Below, piece after piece: positions 8,030 to 17,812 of a stretch of DNA of 64,000 nucleotides. This DNA is from Brucella tritici (GTDB taxonomy: Bacteria; Pseudomonadota; Alphaproteobacteria; Rhizobiales; Rhizobiaceae), in NCBI RefSeq assembly GCF_902825325.1, contig NZ_CADEAR010000004.1:308730-372729 (forward strand). The letters are read 5' to 3'. The notes beneath the pieces were generated by a model that worked only from the letters and a program-made list of their open reading frames with translations, made no database searches and had not been told where the DNA came from. Each line of letters opens with the position of its first letter. Positions within the stretch are counted from its first letter, which is position 1. The translations under genes and the position numbers were made by a program.

Positions 8030-9847
8030 ATGTTCGATACAAAGACCGCCGATACATCGCTTTCGATGACGCACTACATCGATATCTGCAAGGCAGTGAA
8101 GCCTGCCGTCTCGCCGGACGGAGAGCTTCTGGTCTATCTAAGCGATGAAAGCGGCACGGCGCAGGTCTGGGGGCGCCCGCTTGCGGGCGGCGTGCCACGC
8201 CAGATCACCAATCTGCCGGAACCGGTCGGTAATCTTGCCTTCAGTCCGAAGAGCCGTGATCTGCTCATCACCACCGATTGGGGTGGTGATGAGCGTCACC
8301 AGCTCTGGTTGATCCAAAATGCCGAAGGCGAGCCGCACCTTCTTACCACCTATACTACGGTGGTTCATGCCTGGGGTTGCTGGTCGCCGGATGGCACACA
8401 GATCGCCTATGGTGCTAATTATCGTGACCGTTTCCACATGGATATTCATGTGATGACCGTTGCAACCGGTGAGACGAAATGCGTTTACGAGGGGATCGGA
8501 TGGCGCACGCCGGCCGCCTTTACGCCCGACGGCAAGTCGTTGCTGGTCAACGATTGCCAGCGCGCAATGACGGATCAGGATTTCTGTCGCCTCGATCTTG
8601 AAACTGGCACCTATGAAAATGCCTTGCCGCATGAAGGACGGGCACGCTATCAAGCGCCGAAATTCTTCAAGGATGGCTCCGGCATTCTGCTGATTGCCGA
8701 CCAGGAACGCGAATATCTCTCTGTCATGGTCAAGCCGCACGACGCGGCATCGCTGACCGAACTCGCCGCTTTCGAAGGGCAGGATGTCGAAGCGCTTGCA
8801 ATCTCACCCGATCAAAACAGGATAGCACTCGTCCTGAACCGTCAAGGCTGGAACGATGTGGTTCTGGTCGGCCGCGGTGGAGCTGTACTGAAACAGCTAG
8901 TGATGCCGGTTACCGGGGTCGTTGCTTCGATCGCGTGGACGCCGGATGGCATGTCACTGATCATGCCTGTGGAAGGTGCTGCGACGTCAAGCGACATCTG
9001 GCGCTGCGATGTTGAAAGCGGTGCTTTCACGCGCCTGACAGACGCACCAAAGGCCAAGGTTAAATTACCAGCTTTCCTCGAACCGATAGTGACAAGCGTT
9101 GCAAGCTTTGACGGTTTGGAGATTCCTTATTTCGTCTACAAGCCGGAGCGTGCTGCAGGTCTCGATGGTTATCCGGTGATGATAATCGTACATGGCGGTC
9201 CTGAAGCCCAGTGGAAGCCGGATTTTCGTGCGGACATTCAGTACATGCTGGCGCAAGGCATCATGGTCATCGCGCCCAATATTCGCGGCAGTACGGGATA
9301 TGGCCGCGCCTACCAACACCTGGATGATCGCGAATTACGCATGAACAGCGTTGCTGATCTCAAGGCGGTACGCATGGCGGTCGCGGCACGCAGCGATGTC
9401 GATGCAAACCGTATCGGTGTGTTCGGTCGTTCCTATGGTGGTTTCATGGTCTTGTCGGCCATGACCGAATATCCCGATCTGTGGAAGCTTGGCGTCGAAT
9501 ATTACGGTATCGCCAATTTTCTCACCTTGTTGCAGACCACCGGACCGTGGCGCAAGGAACTGCGCGCCATCGAATATGGTCATGCGGAAACCATGCGGGA
9601 TGAACTGGAGCGGTTCTCACCCATCAACCGCATCGGCAATATCGCAGCGCCGCTGATGATCGCCCACGGTCTGGAAGACCCGCGCGTCACCCCGTGCGAG
9701 AGCGAGATGGTCTATTCCTGCTTACGCGGCCTCGGCAAGCCCATCGAGTATCTGCGCGTGCCGCATGAAGGCCATGGCTTTGCGCGTATCGAAAATCGTC
9801 GCCGCGTGTTTGGCGCGCTTGCCCGTTTCATCGACGAGAATCTTTAA
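8030..9847 (+). CDS. S9 family prolyl-oligopeptidase-type peptidase
   Basis: A 605-residue serine peptidase with an N-terminal beta-propeller (repeats containing SPDGE, SPDGT and TPDGK) and a C-terminal alpha/beta hydrolase domain. The catalytic triad is S468 in GRSYGGF, D550 in HGLEDPRV and H582 in PHEGHGF. The family cleaves short peptides, often of the acyl-aminoacyl or dipeptidyl type. TTGAGGAC lies seven bases before the ATG at 8030, which is preferred over an upstream in-frame start at 8006. No signal peptide is visible, so it should act on imported peptides in the cytoplasm together with its operon neighbours. Confidence 0.9.
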   Translation: MFDTKTADTSLSMTHYIDICKAVKPAVSPDGELLVYLSDESGTAQVWGRPLAGGVPRQITNLPEPVGNLAFSPKSRDLLITTDWGGDERHQLWLIQNAEGEPHLLTTYTTVVHAWGCWSPDGTQIAYGANYRDRFHMDIHVMTVATGETKCVYEGIGWRTPAAFTPDGKSLLVNDCQRAMTDQDFCRLDLETGTYENALPHEGRARYQAPKFFKDGSGILLIADQEREYLSVMVKPHDAASLTELAAFEGQDVEALAISPDQNRIALVLNRQGWNDVVLVGRGGAVLKQLVMPVTGVVASIAWTPDGMSLIMPVEGAATSSDIWRCDVESGAFTRLTDAPKAKVKLPAFLEPIVTSVASFDGLEIPYFVYKPERAAGLDGYPVMIIVHGGPEAQWKPDFRADIQYMLAQGIMVIAPNIRGSTGYGRAYQHLDDRELRMNSVADLKAVRMAVAARSDVDANRIGVFGRSYGGFMVLSAMTEYPDLWKLGVEYYGIANFLTLLQTTGPWRKELRAIEYGHAETMRDELERFSPINRIGNIAAPLMIAHGLEDPRVTPCESEMVYSCLRGLGKPIEYLRVPHEGHGFARIENRRRVFGALARFIDENL

Positions 9848-9870
9848 AAGCATTGTTGGGAGAGTACGCC

Positions 9871-11295
9871 GTGAAGAATGGTGAAGAGATCTGGGATCTA
9901 GTGGATGCGAAGAAGGCTGATTTTGAAGCCTTGAGCGATCGTGTCTGGGGGATGCCCGAGATCGCCTATACCGAATACAAGTCCTGTGCCGAGCACACCG
10001 AAATGTTGAAGGCACAGGGTTTTCGTATCACCGAGAATGTGGCTGGCATTCCCACTGCTGTCACGGGCGAGGCGGGTGAGGGTGGACCAGTCATCGCCAT
10101 TCTTGGTGAATATGATGCGCTGCCAGGCCTTAGTCAGGAAGCGGGCATAGCAGAGCCGCGCCCGATCCCCGGTACGGGACATGGTCATGGTTGCGGCCAC
10201 AATCTTCTGGGCTCCGCTGCCATTCTGGCTGCGACGGCGGTCAAGGATTGGCTGGAAAAGACTGGCAAGAAGGGTCGCGTGCGCTACTATGGTTGTCCTG
10301 CAGAAGAAGGCGGCGCGGCCAAGTCTTTCATGGCGCGCGCGGGCGCTTTCGACGATGTCGATATTGCCATCTGCTGGCACCCGGCTTCGTTTACGCAGGT
10401 CGATGACGCCCAATCGCTTGCCAATACCCGGATGGATTTCGAATTCACCGGAAGGGCCTCCCACGCTGCTGCGGCACCGCATCTAGGGCGTTCGGCTCTG
10501 GATGCGGCGGAACTGATGAGTGTCGGTTGCAACTATCTGCGCGAGCATATCCCGTCCGATTGCCGTCTTCACTATGCTTATCTCAATGCGGGTGGCATCG
10601 CGCCGAACGTCGTGCAAGCCAAGGCCAAGGTGCGCTACGCCATTCGCGCCACTGATCTGCCGGGCATGTTCGCCCTCAATGATCGGGTGAAGAAGGTTGC
10701 GGCGGGCGCAGCAATGATGACGGAAACAACCGTCAATATCTCCATCATGAGCGCGGTCTCGAACCTGCTGGGCAATACGCCACTGGAAATCGCGATGCAT
10801 TCGAACATGGAGCGTTTGGGCGGCGTGCCGTTCGATGATGCGGACCGTGCCTTTGCAGCGGAGATACAGGCGACTCTTTCGAAAGAAGACATCGAAACCG
10901 ACTATCTGCGTGTCGGCCAGCCTTTGGCGGAAAACGAACCGCTTTGCGACTACGTGCTGCAGCGCGAACAGAAGGGCGTACCGATGATCGGCTCCACCGA
11001 TCTGGGCGATGTGAGCTGGGTCGTGCCGACTGTTCAGGCACGCGTGGCAACGCACGCCATCGGTTCGCCGGGCCATTCCTGGCAGATCACCGCGCAAGGC
11101 AAGATGCCGGCTGCTCATAAGGGCATGGTCTATGCTGCGAAGGTAATGGCGGGCACGGCGCTCGATGTTCTTCAAAATGAGAAGATTCTGAACGACGCCA
11201 AAGCCGATCACAAGGCTCGCACGGCAAAGACGCCCTATACCTGCCCGATCCCGCCGGAAGTCAACCCGCCGCTGCAGCCGCGTCCGGCCGATTGA
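9871..11295 (+). CDS. M20 amidohydrolase, AbgB-like
   Basis: A 474-residue metallo-amidohydrolase close to AbgB, the subunit B of p-aminobenzoyl-glutamate hydrolase. Metal-binding segments are HGHGCGHNLLG and CPAEEGG, and SHAAAAPHLGRSALDA is the dimerisation and substrate region. The ending CPIPPEVNPPL matches the AbgB C-terminus. The start is taken as GTG at 9871, with GGGAGAG six bases upstream, rather than a TTG at 9853. No AbgA partner is present, so it may work as a homo-oligomer on dipeptide-like or N-acyl amino acid substrates brought in by the downstream importer. Confidence 0.9.
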   Translation: MKNGEEIWDLVDAKKADFEALSDRVWGMPEIAYTEYKSCAEHTEMLKAQGFRITENVAGIPTAVTGEAGEGGPVIAILGEYDALPGLSQEAGIAEPRPIPGTGHGHGCGHNLLGSAAILAATAVKDWLEKTGKKGRVRYYGCPAEEGGAAKSFMARAGAFDDVDIAICWHPASFTQVDDAQSLANTRMDFEFTGRASHAAAAPHLGRSALDAAELMSVGCNYLREHIPSDCRLHYAYLNAGGIAPNVVQAKAKVRYAIRATDLPGMFALNDRVKKVAAGAAMMTETTVNISIMSAVSNLLGNTPLEIAMHSNMERLGGVPFDDADRAFAAEIQATLSKEDIETDYLRVGQPLAENEPLCDYVLQREQKGVPMIGSTDLGDVSWVVPTVQARVATHAIGSPGHSWQITAQGKMPAAHKGMVYAAKVMAGTALDVLQNEKILNDAKADHKARTAKTPYTCPIPPEVNPPLQPRPAD

Positions 11296-11375
11296 CTTGC
11301 TAAGAATATGCATTTCGTGCCCTGCGTCCGCGCGCGGCACCTCTCGAAAATGCCCAACCATAAAAGGGGATAACA

Positions 11376-12992
11376 ATGCAAAAACAGAAGACAACCATCC
11401 TGTGCCGCACCACGGCGCTCGCGCTTGCCGCCGGTATGGGCGCCGTGACGTTCACCGCCGAAGCCGCCTCACCGCCGAACGCACTCGTCATGGCCTGGAA
11501 TATCGACGCTATCAGCACTTTTGATCCGGCGCAGATCGGCGAGGCCGCGACCAATGAAATTATCCAGAATATTTGCGATCCCATGGTCGATTTCGATCCG
11601 GCTGACGAGACCAAGATCGTGCCGCAACTTGCCAAAAGCTGGGAGGTTTCGCAAGACGGGTTGCAGATCACATTCCACATGCGCGATGATCTGACGTTCG
11701 ACAATGGCGACAAGGCGACGGCGGGTGATATGGCGTGGTCGCTCCAGCGCGCGGTCAAGCTCGGTTTCGGCAATGCAGCCACGCTGACAGAATACGGTTT
11801 CACCAAGGACAATGTGGATCAGACCATTTCGGCGCCGGACGACAACACAGTCGTTTTCAAGCTGGACAAGCCATATCCGGTCAATCTCATCCTGGCGGCG
11901 ATCGCCGCCAACCGTGTTGCCAGCCTTCTGAACCAGAAGGTGTTGATGCAGAACCAGGTCGATAATGACATGGGCAACAAATATCTGGCCACTCGGTCGG
12001 AATGCGTTGGCCCCTACAAGTTGATGCGATGGAACCCGGCTGAAGTGGTTATCCTCCAGGCGACCGACAATTATTGGGATGAAGCGCCGAAGCTCAAGCA
12101 GGTGTTGATCCGCCATGTTTCGGAAGCGGGAACCCAGCGACTGTTGCTCGAAAAGGGCGACATCGACATCGCCCGTGACCTGACGCCGGAAGATCTGCGC
12201 GATCTGGAAACTCAGGACAAGGTGACCGCCTCACGCTCGCTGAAGCCTTCGCTGTTCTACTGGAACTTCAACAATGCCGATCCGATCTTCGCCAATGAGA
12301 AGGTACGCCTCGCGATGCGTTATCTCATCGACTATGAGGGCCTCGGCAAGACGGTCATCAACAATGTCGGTGTGCCGCGTGCAAGTTTCGTGCAGCTCGG
12401 TGCTTTCGGCGCGCTGGACGAGAAGGAAGGGCAGCCCTTCAAACTTGATGTCGAAAAGGCTCGCGAACTGCTGAAGGAAGCCGGTTACGAGAAGGGCTTC
12501 GAGACGACGATGTTCATCAGTACCGCGCCTTATGCCGCTCCGATTGCCCAGAGTATTCAGGACGCGGCCGCCAAGATAGGCGTGAAGATCAAGATCGAAC
12601 GCATGGCCAATGCGCAATTGTTCAGCCGTATCCGTGGCCGTGAGTTCCAGACTTCGCTGATGGGCTGGCAGACGACTGTTCCGGACGCGCATGGCAATGC
12701 TTCGCGTCAGATATTCAATCCCGACAACCGGGCTGAAGCCAAGCAGACCATGTATCCGAGCTGGCGCGCGAGCTATTTCAACGAAGCCGTGAACAAGGAC
12801 GTTGACGCTGCCCTGTTCGAGAAGGATGAGGCCACGCGCAAGCAGATGTATATCGATCTGCAGAAAGAGATGATGGAGAAGGGGCCGCATGCCTTCATTT
12901 TCCAAATTTACAATGTCGCCGGTGTCAACAAGGCCATGAAGAACTGGAGCTGGAACGGCTTCCGCGTCTACTACGATCTGGCCGCTAAATAA
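11376..12992 (+). CDS. ABC importer substrate-binding protein, DppA/OppA family
   Basis: A 538-residue family-5 solute-binding protein for peptides or related compounds. The signal peptide covers about residues 1-30 and ends near FTAEA-ASPP. The early FDPAQIGEAATN segment, the central LAKSWEVSQDGLQITFHMRDD and the GPYKL segment are typical. AAAGGGG precedes the ATG. It is the periplasmic capture subunit for the two permeases and two ATPases that follow. A 135-bp gap with an inverted repeat separates it from the first permease, as is common where the binding protein is made in excess. Confidence 0.92.
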   Translation: MQKQKTTILCRTTALALAAGMGAVTFTAEAASPPNALVMAWNIDAISTFDPAQIGEAATNEIIQNICDPMVDFDPADETKIVPQLAKSWEVSQDGLQITFHMRDDLTFDNGDKATAGDMAWSLQRAVKLGFGNAATLTEYGFTKDNVDQTISAPDDNTVVFKLDKPYPVNLILAAIAANRVASLLNQKVLMQNQVDNDMGNKYLATRSECVGPYKLMRWNPAEVVILQATDNYWDEAPKLKQVLIRHVSEAGTQRLLLEKGDIDIARDLTPEDLRDLETQDKVTASRSLKPSLFYWNFNNADPIFANEKVRLAMRYLIDYEGLGKTVINNVGVPRASFVQLGAFGALDEKEGQPFKLDVEKARELLKEAGYEKGFETTMFISTAPYAAPIAQSIQDAAAKIGVKIKIERMANAQLFSRIRGREFQTSLMGWQTTVPDAHGNASRQIFNPDNRAEAKQTMYPSWRASYFNEAVNKDVDAALFEKDEATRKQMYIDLQKEMMEKGPHAFIFQIYNVAGVNKAMKNWSWNGFRVYYDLAAK

Positions 12993-13002
12993 CGGAAATT
13001 AC

Positions 13003-13036
13003 GCACCCGGCGGCTTCTCTCAAAGTGGTTGGGTGC
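13003..13036 (+). other. intercistronic inverted repeat after the binding-protein gene
   Basis: GCACCC (13003-13008) pairs with GGGTGC (13031-13036) across a 22-base loop, directly after the stop of the solute-binding protein gene. It may stabilise the upstream mRNA segment or attenuate reading into the permease genes. The stem is only 6 bp. Confidence 0.35.
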
Positions 13037-13127
13037 ACATCGTTTCAATGGATGACCGCATGGTCGCCTGTGGTTCGCTTCGCGACCCGGACCGGGCATC
13101 CCGTTTTTCTCTTTCGGGAATTTGCAG

Positions 13128-14204
13128 ATGACGACGCACGAAATCATTGAAGATGTGGAGGCGGTGGACCACGATCGGGAGGCCGGACCCGTACTTCAGT
13201 TTCTCGCCGCCACCGCGCGTCTGGTCGTTTCAGTGGCAATTACGCTTCTGGGGCTGATCACGCTGACCTTTTTCATCAGCCGCCTTTTGCCACTTGATCC
13301 GGTCATCGCGATGCTGGGCGATAATGTGTCCCAGGAAGCGTATGACACGATGTATAGAAAGCTGGGGCTCGACCAGCCATTGATCGTGCAATATGGCCTC
13401 TATCTCAAGAACGCGCTGATGTTCGATTTCGGCAACGCGCTGACTTCCGGTCGTCCGGTGCTGGAAGATATTGCACGCGTCTTCCCGGCCACCATCGAAC
13501 TGGCGACTGTGGCTATCGTCATCGGAACCGCGCTGGGCATTCCGCTCGGTGTTTTCTCTGCCATGTACCGCAATTCGCCTCTGGATCATGCCGTGCGTAT
13601 GGTCAGTTTGCTTGGCTATTCCACGCCGAATTTCTGGCTCGGCTTGATGGCGCTGCTGATTTTCTATGCCACGCTGGGCTGGATTGGCGGGCCGGGTCGG
13701 ATAGACTTCATTTACGAATATTCCGTCGACCCGACGACCGGCTTCCTGCTTCTCGACAGCGCGATGCAGGGCCAGTGGGATGCTTTTGGGAACGCCGTAA
13801 GCCATATCATCATGCCCGCGCTGATCCTCGCATTCGGCTCGATGGCCTATATCAGCCGCATGACGCGCGGTTTCATGATCGAGCAACTCAATCAGGAATA
13901 TGTTATCACAGCACGCGTCAAGGGGTTGTCCTGGGCGCGTACCGTCTGGGGCCATGCCTTCCGCAATGTTGCGGTTCAGGTCGTGACGGTTGTGGCGCTG
14001 TCCTATGCTTTCCTGCTGGAAGGTGCGGTGCTGACCGAGACGGTGTTCGCATGGCCGGGCTTCGGGCGTTACCTCACCAATGCACTTCTGGCTGGTGACA
14101 TGAACGCAGTGGTCGGCTGTACGCTTATCGTCGGCATTCTGTTCGTCGGTATCAACCTGATCAGCGATCTTCTGTATCGCGTCTTCGATCCCCGCACACG
14201 ATAG
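13128..14204 (+). CDS. ABC importer permease, DppB family
   Basis: A 358-residue inner-membrane permease with about six transmembrane helices. The first helix, LVVSVAITLLGLITLTFFISRLLP, is followed by the long periplasmic loop typical of DppB/OppB. The ATPase-docking EAA loop lies around YVITARVKGLSWARTVWGHA. The ATG at 13128 has CGGGAA upstream and is preferred over a TTG two codons earlier. It forms the translocation channel with the gene that starts 10 bp downstream. Confidence 0.92.
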   Translation: MTTHEIIEDVEAVDHDREAGPVLQFLAATARLVVSVAITLLGLITLTFFISRLLPLDPVIAMLGDNVSQEAYDTMYRKLGLDQPLIVQYGLYLKNALMFDFGNALTSGRPVLEDIARVFPATIELATVAIVIGTALGIPLGVFSAMYRNSPLDHAVRMVSLLGYSTPNFWLGLMALLIFYATLGWIGGPGRIDFIYEYSVDPTTGFLLLDSAMQGQWDAFGNAVSHIIMPALILAFGSMAYISRMTRGFMIEQLNQEYVITARVKGLSWARTVWGHAFRNVAVQVVTVVALSYAFLLEGAVLTETVFAWPGFGRYLTNALLAGDMNAVVGCTLIVGILFVGINLISDLLYRVFDPRTR

Positions 14205-14214
14205 GAAACTGCCG

Positions 14215-15147
14215 ATGAATACGCACACCAGCACGTCGCCGGCGCAAACTTCCAGTTCCCTGCGGGCCTGGATGACCGCTCCCGTACCCACTTCTGCCTT
14301 TCAGGCCAATATACAGCAATTGCGCCGGTCCTGGTTCAAGCTGATGGCCAACACATCCGCTGTCTTTGGTCTTGCGGTCATCGTCCTTCTGGTTCTGGTG
14401 GCGATTTTCGCGCCCCTGATCGCAACACACGACATCGGTGCCAACAATCTTGCCAATCGGCTTCAACCACCGTCATGGGGCCATTTCTTCGGTACAGACG
14501 AACTGGGTCGCGATATTTTCAGTCGCCTTGTCTATGGTTCGCGCATTACACTCTACATCGTAACGCTGACCGCCGTCATCGCTGCACCTATCGGCCTCAT
14601 CGTGGGTACCACCGCAGGCTATATGGGTGGCTGGGTCGATACGGCGCTGATGCGCATCGTCGACATGTTTCTCGCCTTTCCCAGTCTTGTGCTTGCGCTG
14701 TCCTTTGCTGCAGCACTCGGGCCGGGTATCGAAAATGCTGTCATAGCCATTTCGCTCGCTGCATGGCCACCCATTGCGCGTCTTGCTCGTGCCGAGACAT
14801 TGACGATCCGCTCGTCGGATTATGTGGCCGCCATCCGTCTGCAGGGGGCTTCCGCCATGCGGGTCATTGCGAAGCATGTCGTGCCAATGTGCATACCCTC
14901 GGTGGTGATCCGCATCACACTTAACATGTCGTCGATCATCCTAACCGCTGCGGGCCTCGGCTTTCTCGGCCTTGGTGCACAGCCGCCAAGCCCGGAATGG
15001 GGCGCGATGTTGTCCAGTGGCCGTGAATTTATGATGACCTCTTGGTGGCTTGCCGCTGTGCCGGGCACCGCAATCCTGCTTGCGAGCCTTGCATTCAACC
15101 TGTTCGGTGACGGCTTGCGCGATGTCCTCGACCCTAGAAACGGATAA
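14215..15147 (+). CDS. ABC importer permease, DppC family
   Basis: A 310-residue permease with the DppC/OppC N-terminal domain and about six helices. The conserved GTDELGRDIFSRLVYGSRITL segment follows the first periplasmic loop. The EAA loop is near YVAAIRLQGASAMRVIAKHV, and the C-terminus FNLFGDGLRDVLDPR is typical. TAGGAAA lies before the ATG. It pairs with the preceding DppB-type permease, and its stop is six bases before the first ATPase gene. Confidence 0.93.
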   Translation: MNTHTSTSPAQTSSSLRAWMTAPVPTSAFQANIQQLRRSWFKLMANTSAVFGLAVIVLLVLVAIFAPLIATHDIGANNLANRLQPPSWGHFFGTDELGRDIFSRLVYGSRITLYIVTLTAVIAAPIGLIVGTTAGYMGGWVDTALMRIVDMFLAFPSLVLALSFAAALGPGIENAVIAISLAAWPPIARLARAETLTIRSSDYVAAIRLQGASAMRVIAKHVVPMCIPSVVIRITLNMSSIILTAAGLGFLGLGAQPPSPEWGAMLSSGREFMMTSWWLAAVPGTAILLASLAFNLFGDGLRDVLDPRNG

Positions 15148-15152
15148 GATCA

Positions 15153-16016
15153 ATGACAAAACCATTGCTTGAAGTCGATGATCTGTGGGTGTCTTTTCCC
15201 GGTGCTGATCGCAACATTGATGTCGTTCGCGGCATCAGCTTTTCCATCGGGCGCGAAAAAGTCGGCATCGTAGGTGAATCCGGCTCCGGCAAATCGATGA
15301 CCGGGCGCTCGATTCTCAAACTCACACCAAAGACGGCGCAGATCCGTGCCAAGGCCCTGCGTTTCGGCGAGGTTGACCTGTTGTCAGCCAGCGAACGCCA
15401 GATGCGCAGCGTGCGCGGCAACCGTATCTCGATGATCCTTCAGGATCCGAAATATTCGCTCAATCCGCTGATCCGTATCGGCGATCAGATCATGGAAGCC
15501 TATCGCCTGCACCATCGTGTGAAATCGACCGAAGCGCGACAGAAAACAATTGCCATGCTGGAGGCAGTGCATATTCGCGATCCCGAGCGCGTCATGGGTC
15601 TGTTTCCACACGAGATTTCTGGCGGCATGGGACAGCGTGTGATGATCGCCATGATGCTGATTCCCGAACCGGACATGATCATTGCCGACGAGCCAACCTC
15701 CGCGCTCGACGTGACGGTGCGGCGCCAGGTTCTAACTATACTCGACGAACTGGTCAGCCGTTCGGGCACCGGGCTGATGTTCATCAGTCATGATCTCAAT
15801 CTGGTGGCGGACTTCTGTGACCGGGTACTGGTCATGTATGCGGGGCGCATCATGGAAGATCTGCCAGCCAAGGAGCTGCACAAGGCGCGTCACCCCTATA
15901 CGCAGGCGCTTCTGGCCAGCTTGCCGCGGCTCGACCATCCGGTCGATATGCTTAAGGTTCCCGAACGCGACAAAAGCTGGCTGACCGAACCGACGCTTGT
16001 GGGAGAAACCCGATGA
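15153..16016 (+). CDS. ABC importer ATPase, DppD family
   Basis: A 287-residue nucleotide-binding subunit. The Walker A motif GESGSGKS is near residue 43, the signature is SGGMGQR, and Walker B is MIIADEPTSALD followed by SHDLNLV. It lacks the cysteine-rich iron-sulfur tail of some OppD proteins, and its C-terminus is shorter than usual (about 287 against 320-330). Its stop overlaps the start of the second ATPase by four bases (ATGA), indicating translational coupling. Confidence 0.92.
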   Translation: MTKPLLEVDDLWVSFPGADRNIDVVRGISFSIGREKVGIVGESGSGKSMTGRSILKLTPKTAQIRAKALRFGEVDLLSASERQMRSVRGNRISMILQDPKYSLNPLIRIGDQIMEAYRLHHRVKSTEARQKTIAMLEAVHIRDPERVMGLFPHEISGGMGQRVMIAMMLIPEPDMIIADEPTSALDVTVRRQVLTILDELVSRSGTGLMFISHDLNLVADFCDRVLVMYAGRIMEDLPAKELHKARHPYTQALLASLPRLDHPVDMLKVPERDKSWLTEPTLVGETR

Positions 16017-16810
16017 AATACGCCGCCAATTCTCCATTCGTGGATGTTTCGGACCTCTCCATCAGCTTCGGCAAGGGGCGCAAGCGCGCCACTGTCGTCA
16101 GGAAGGTGAAGTTTCACATCGAACGCGGCGGAGCTTACGGTCTGATCGGCGAATCCGGTTGCGGCAAATCCACGATCCTGCGCGCTCTTGCCGGTCTCAT
16201 CCCGCATTATCAAGGCAACTTCAGCTTTGACGGACGGAAGATGGGCGGCGAACGCGATAAAGCATTTTTCCGTCGCGTGCAGATGGTGTTTCAAGACCCA
16301 TATGCCTCGCTGCACCCACGCAAGCAGGTGCATAAGGTGTTGGCGGAATCGCTTGCCATTCACGGCATGGACCGCAAGGACGAGCGAGTTCGCGACGTAT
16401 TGCAAGCGGTGGGTCTCGGTCCGAGCTTTCTCTATCGCTATCCGCATGAATTGTCCGGTGGCCAGCGCCAGCGTGTCGCCATAGCACGTGCACTTATCAT
16501 CGAACCGGACGTGCTGCTTCTCGATGAGCCGACATCCGCGCTCGATGTTTCCGTGCAGGCGGAAATTCTCAATCTGCTCAAGGTGCTGCGCCGCGAGCGA
16601 AATCTCACATACCTCATGGTTTCGCACGATCTCGCCGTGGTGGCGCATATCTGCGAGCGTGTCGGGGTCATGCACAAGGGCATCATTCTGGAAGAATTGA
16701 CGGCGGACGATCTGCGCCATTCGCGCGCCAAAGCCGAATACACGCAGGAGTTCCTGCATGCCAGTGTGGAAGCTGTTGCACATAATCAGTCTAGGGAAAT
16801 ACGAGTATGA
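16013..16810 (+). CDS. ABC importer ATPase, DppF family
   Basis: A 265-residue ATPase subunit that should pair with the preceding DppD-type protein. Walker A is GESGCGKS, the Q-loop is QMVFQDPYASLHPRK, the signature is LSGGQRQRVAIARAL and Walker B is VLLLDEPTSALD. GGGAGAAA precedes the ATG. Its stop overlaps the serine hydrolase start by four bases, so this unrelated enzyme is translated as part of the transporter operon. Confidence 0.93.
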   Translation: MKYAANSPFVDVSDLSISFGKGRKRATVVRKVKFHIERGGAYGLIGESGCGKSTILRALAGLIPHYQGNFSFDGRKMGGERDKAFFRRVQMVFQDPYASLHPRKQVHKVLAESLAIHGMDRKDERVRDVLQAVGLGPSFLYRYPHELSGGQRQRVAIARALIIEPDVLLLDEPTSALDVSVQAEILNLLKVLRRERNLTYLMVSHDLAVVAHICERVGVMHKGIILEELTADDLRHSRAKAEYTQEFLHASVEAVAHNQSREIRV

Positions 16811-17808
16811 ACTATCATTCGGTGGCCAATCCGGGACAGGAATGGGAACGTCTGAAAAGCCCCGCTGCGGCGGGCTGGTCTGAAGCTGGGCTGGGCGCCG
16901 TCGATGCTTGTGCCGACAGCCAGGAAACCGATGCGCTGATGATCGTTCAGGGCAACAAGATCGTCCACACATATGGCGACATCACGCACAAATATCTCTG
17001 CCACTCCATCCGCAAGAGTATTCTTGCCGCGATGATGGGACAGGATGTAGCCGATGGCACCATTGATCTCAGCCTGACGTTGGAGCAGCTAGGCATTGAT
17101 GACAATGAAGGCTTGAGCGAAGTAGAAAAGCAGGCGACGGTCTATGATCTCCTAACGGCCCGTTCTGGCATCTACCATCCGGCGGGCTACGAAACGCCAT
17201 GGATGCGGATGATCAAGGAAAAGCGTCATTCCCACGCTCCCGGTACCTTCTGGTGCTACAACAATTGGGATTTCAACGCACTAGGTACTATTTTCGAGCA
17301 GTTGACCGGCAAGACCGTACACCAGGCTTTCGATGAGCGTATCGCAAAACCGCTTGGCCTTGAGGATTTTAGACTCGACGGTGACAAGCCAGACGGCTGG
17401 CATGACCGTTTTATGGAAAGCCGACACGCCGCTTACCCGTTCCGTCTGTCGACACGCGATCTGGCGCGCTTCGGTCAGCTTTATCTGCGCAATGGTCGCT
17501 GGAATGGTGCACCCGTTCTACCTGAGGGGTGGGCGCAGGAATGTGTGATGCCTTACTCTCATGCCGGTGCACGTGGCGCTTATGGCTATATGTGGTGGCT
17601 GGAGCGAGACGGCGTGTTTTTCCCCGGTGTGGTGGCACCGAATGGCAGCTATGCAGGTTTCGGTGCCGGCGGCCATTTCTGTATCGTATTGCCCGCGCTC
17701 GACATGGTGATCGTGCATCGTGTGGATACGGACATTGCTGGTCGTCAGCTGAACCGGCACAAGTTCGGGCGTCTCTTGAAGCTCATTCTGGATGCTTTTC
17801 AGGGGTAA
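16807..17808 (+). CDS. SxxK serine hydrolase (beta-lactamase family, class C-like)
   Basis: A 333-residue cytoplasmic protein of the beta-lactamase/esterase fold. The nucleophile motif SIRK is S67-K70, and the second motif YNN is Y151-N153. A YGYMWW segment and the late GAGGHF segment occupy the usual KTG region. No signal peptide is seen, unlike true beta-lactamases, so it probably hydrolyses an ester or amide on an imported compound. It overlaps the ATPase gene by four bases and lies four bases before the PrpD-like gene. A second SxxK hydrolase sits in the same place after the other dipeptide-type importer, at 57961. Confidence 0.85.
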   Translation: MNYHSVANPGQEWERLKSPAAAGWSEAGLGAVDACADSQETDALMIVQGNKIVHTYGDITHKYLCHSIRKSILAAMMGQDVADGTIDLSLTLEQLGIDDNEGLSEVEKQATVYDLLTARSGIYHPAGYETPWMRMIKEKRHSHAPGTFWCYNNWDFNALGTIFEQLTGKTVHQAFDERIAKPLGLEDFRLDGDKPDGWHDRFMESRHAAYPFRLSTRDLARFGQLYLRNGRWNGAPVLPEGWAQECVMPYSHAGARGAYGYMWWLERDGVFFPGVVAPNGSYAGFGAGGHFCIVLPALDMVIVHRVDTDIAGRQLNRHKFGRLLKLILDAFQG

Positions 17809-17812
17809 TGTC

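Noticed and set aside
10483..11394. A 303-codon minus-strand frame over the AbgB-like gene
   Set aside because: It is antisense to a protein that aligns with AbgB along its full length, and it has no family features.
13230..14291. A 353-codon minus-strand frame over the first permease
   Set aside because: It is the antisense of a conserved DppB-type permease. Its composition is polar and histidine-rich with no domain, and no ribosome site fits.
15896..16972. A 358-codon minus-strand frame over the ATPase and hydrolase genes
   Set aside because: It is a shadow of two conserved genes with ATGA overlaps; no domain is visible.
16807..17808. Reading the SxxK hydrolase as an antibiotic-resistance beta-lactamase
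   Set aside because: No signal peptide is present, the gene is translationally coupled to an importer ATPase, and the KTG region is altered. A metabolic hydrolase is more likely.
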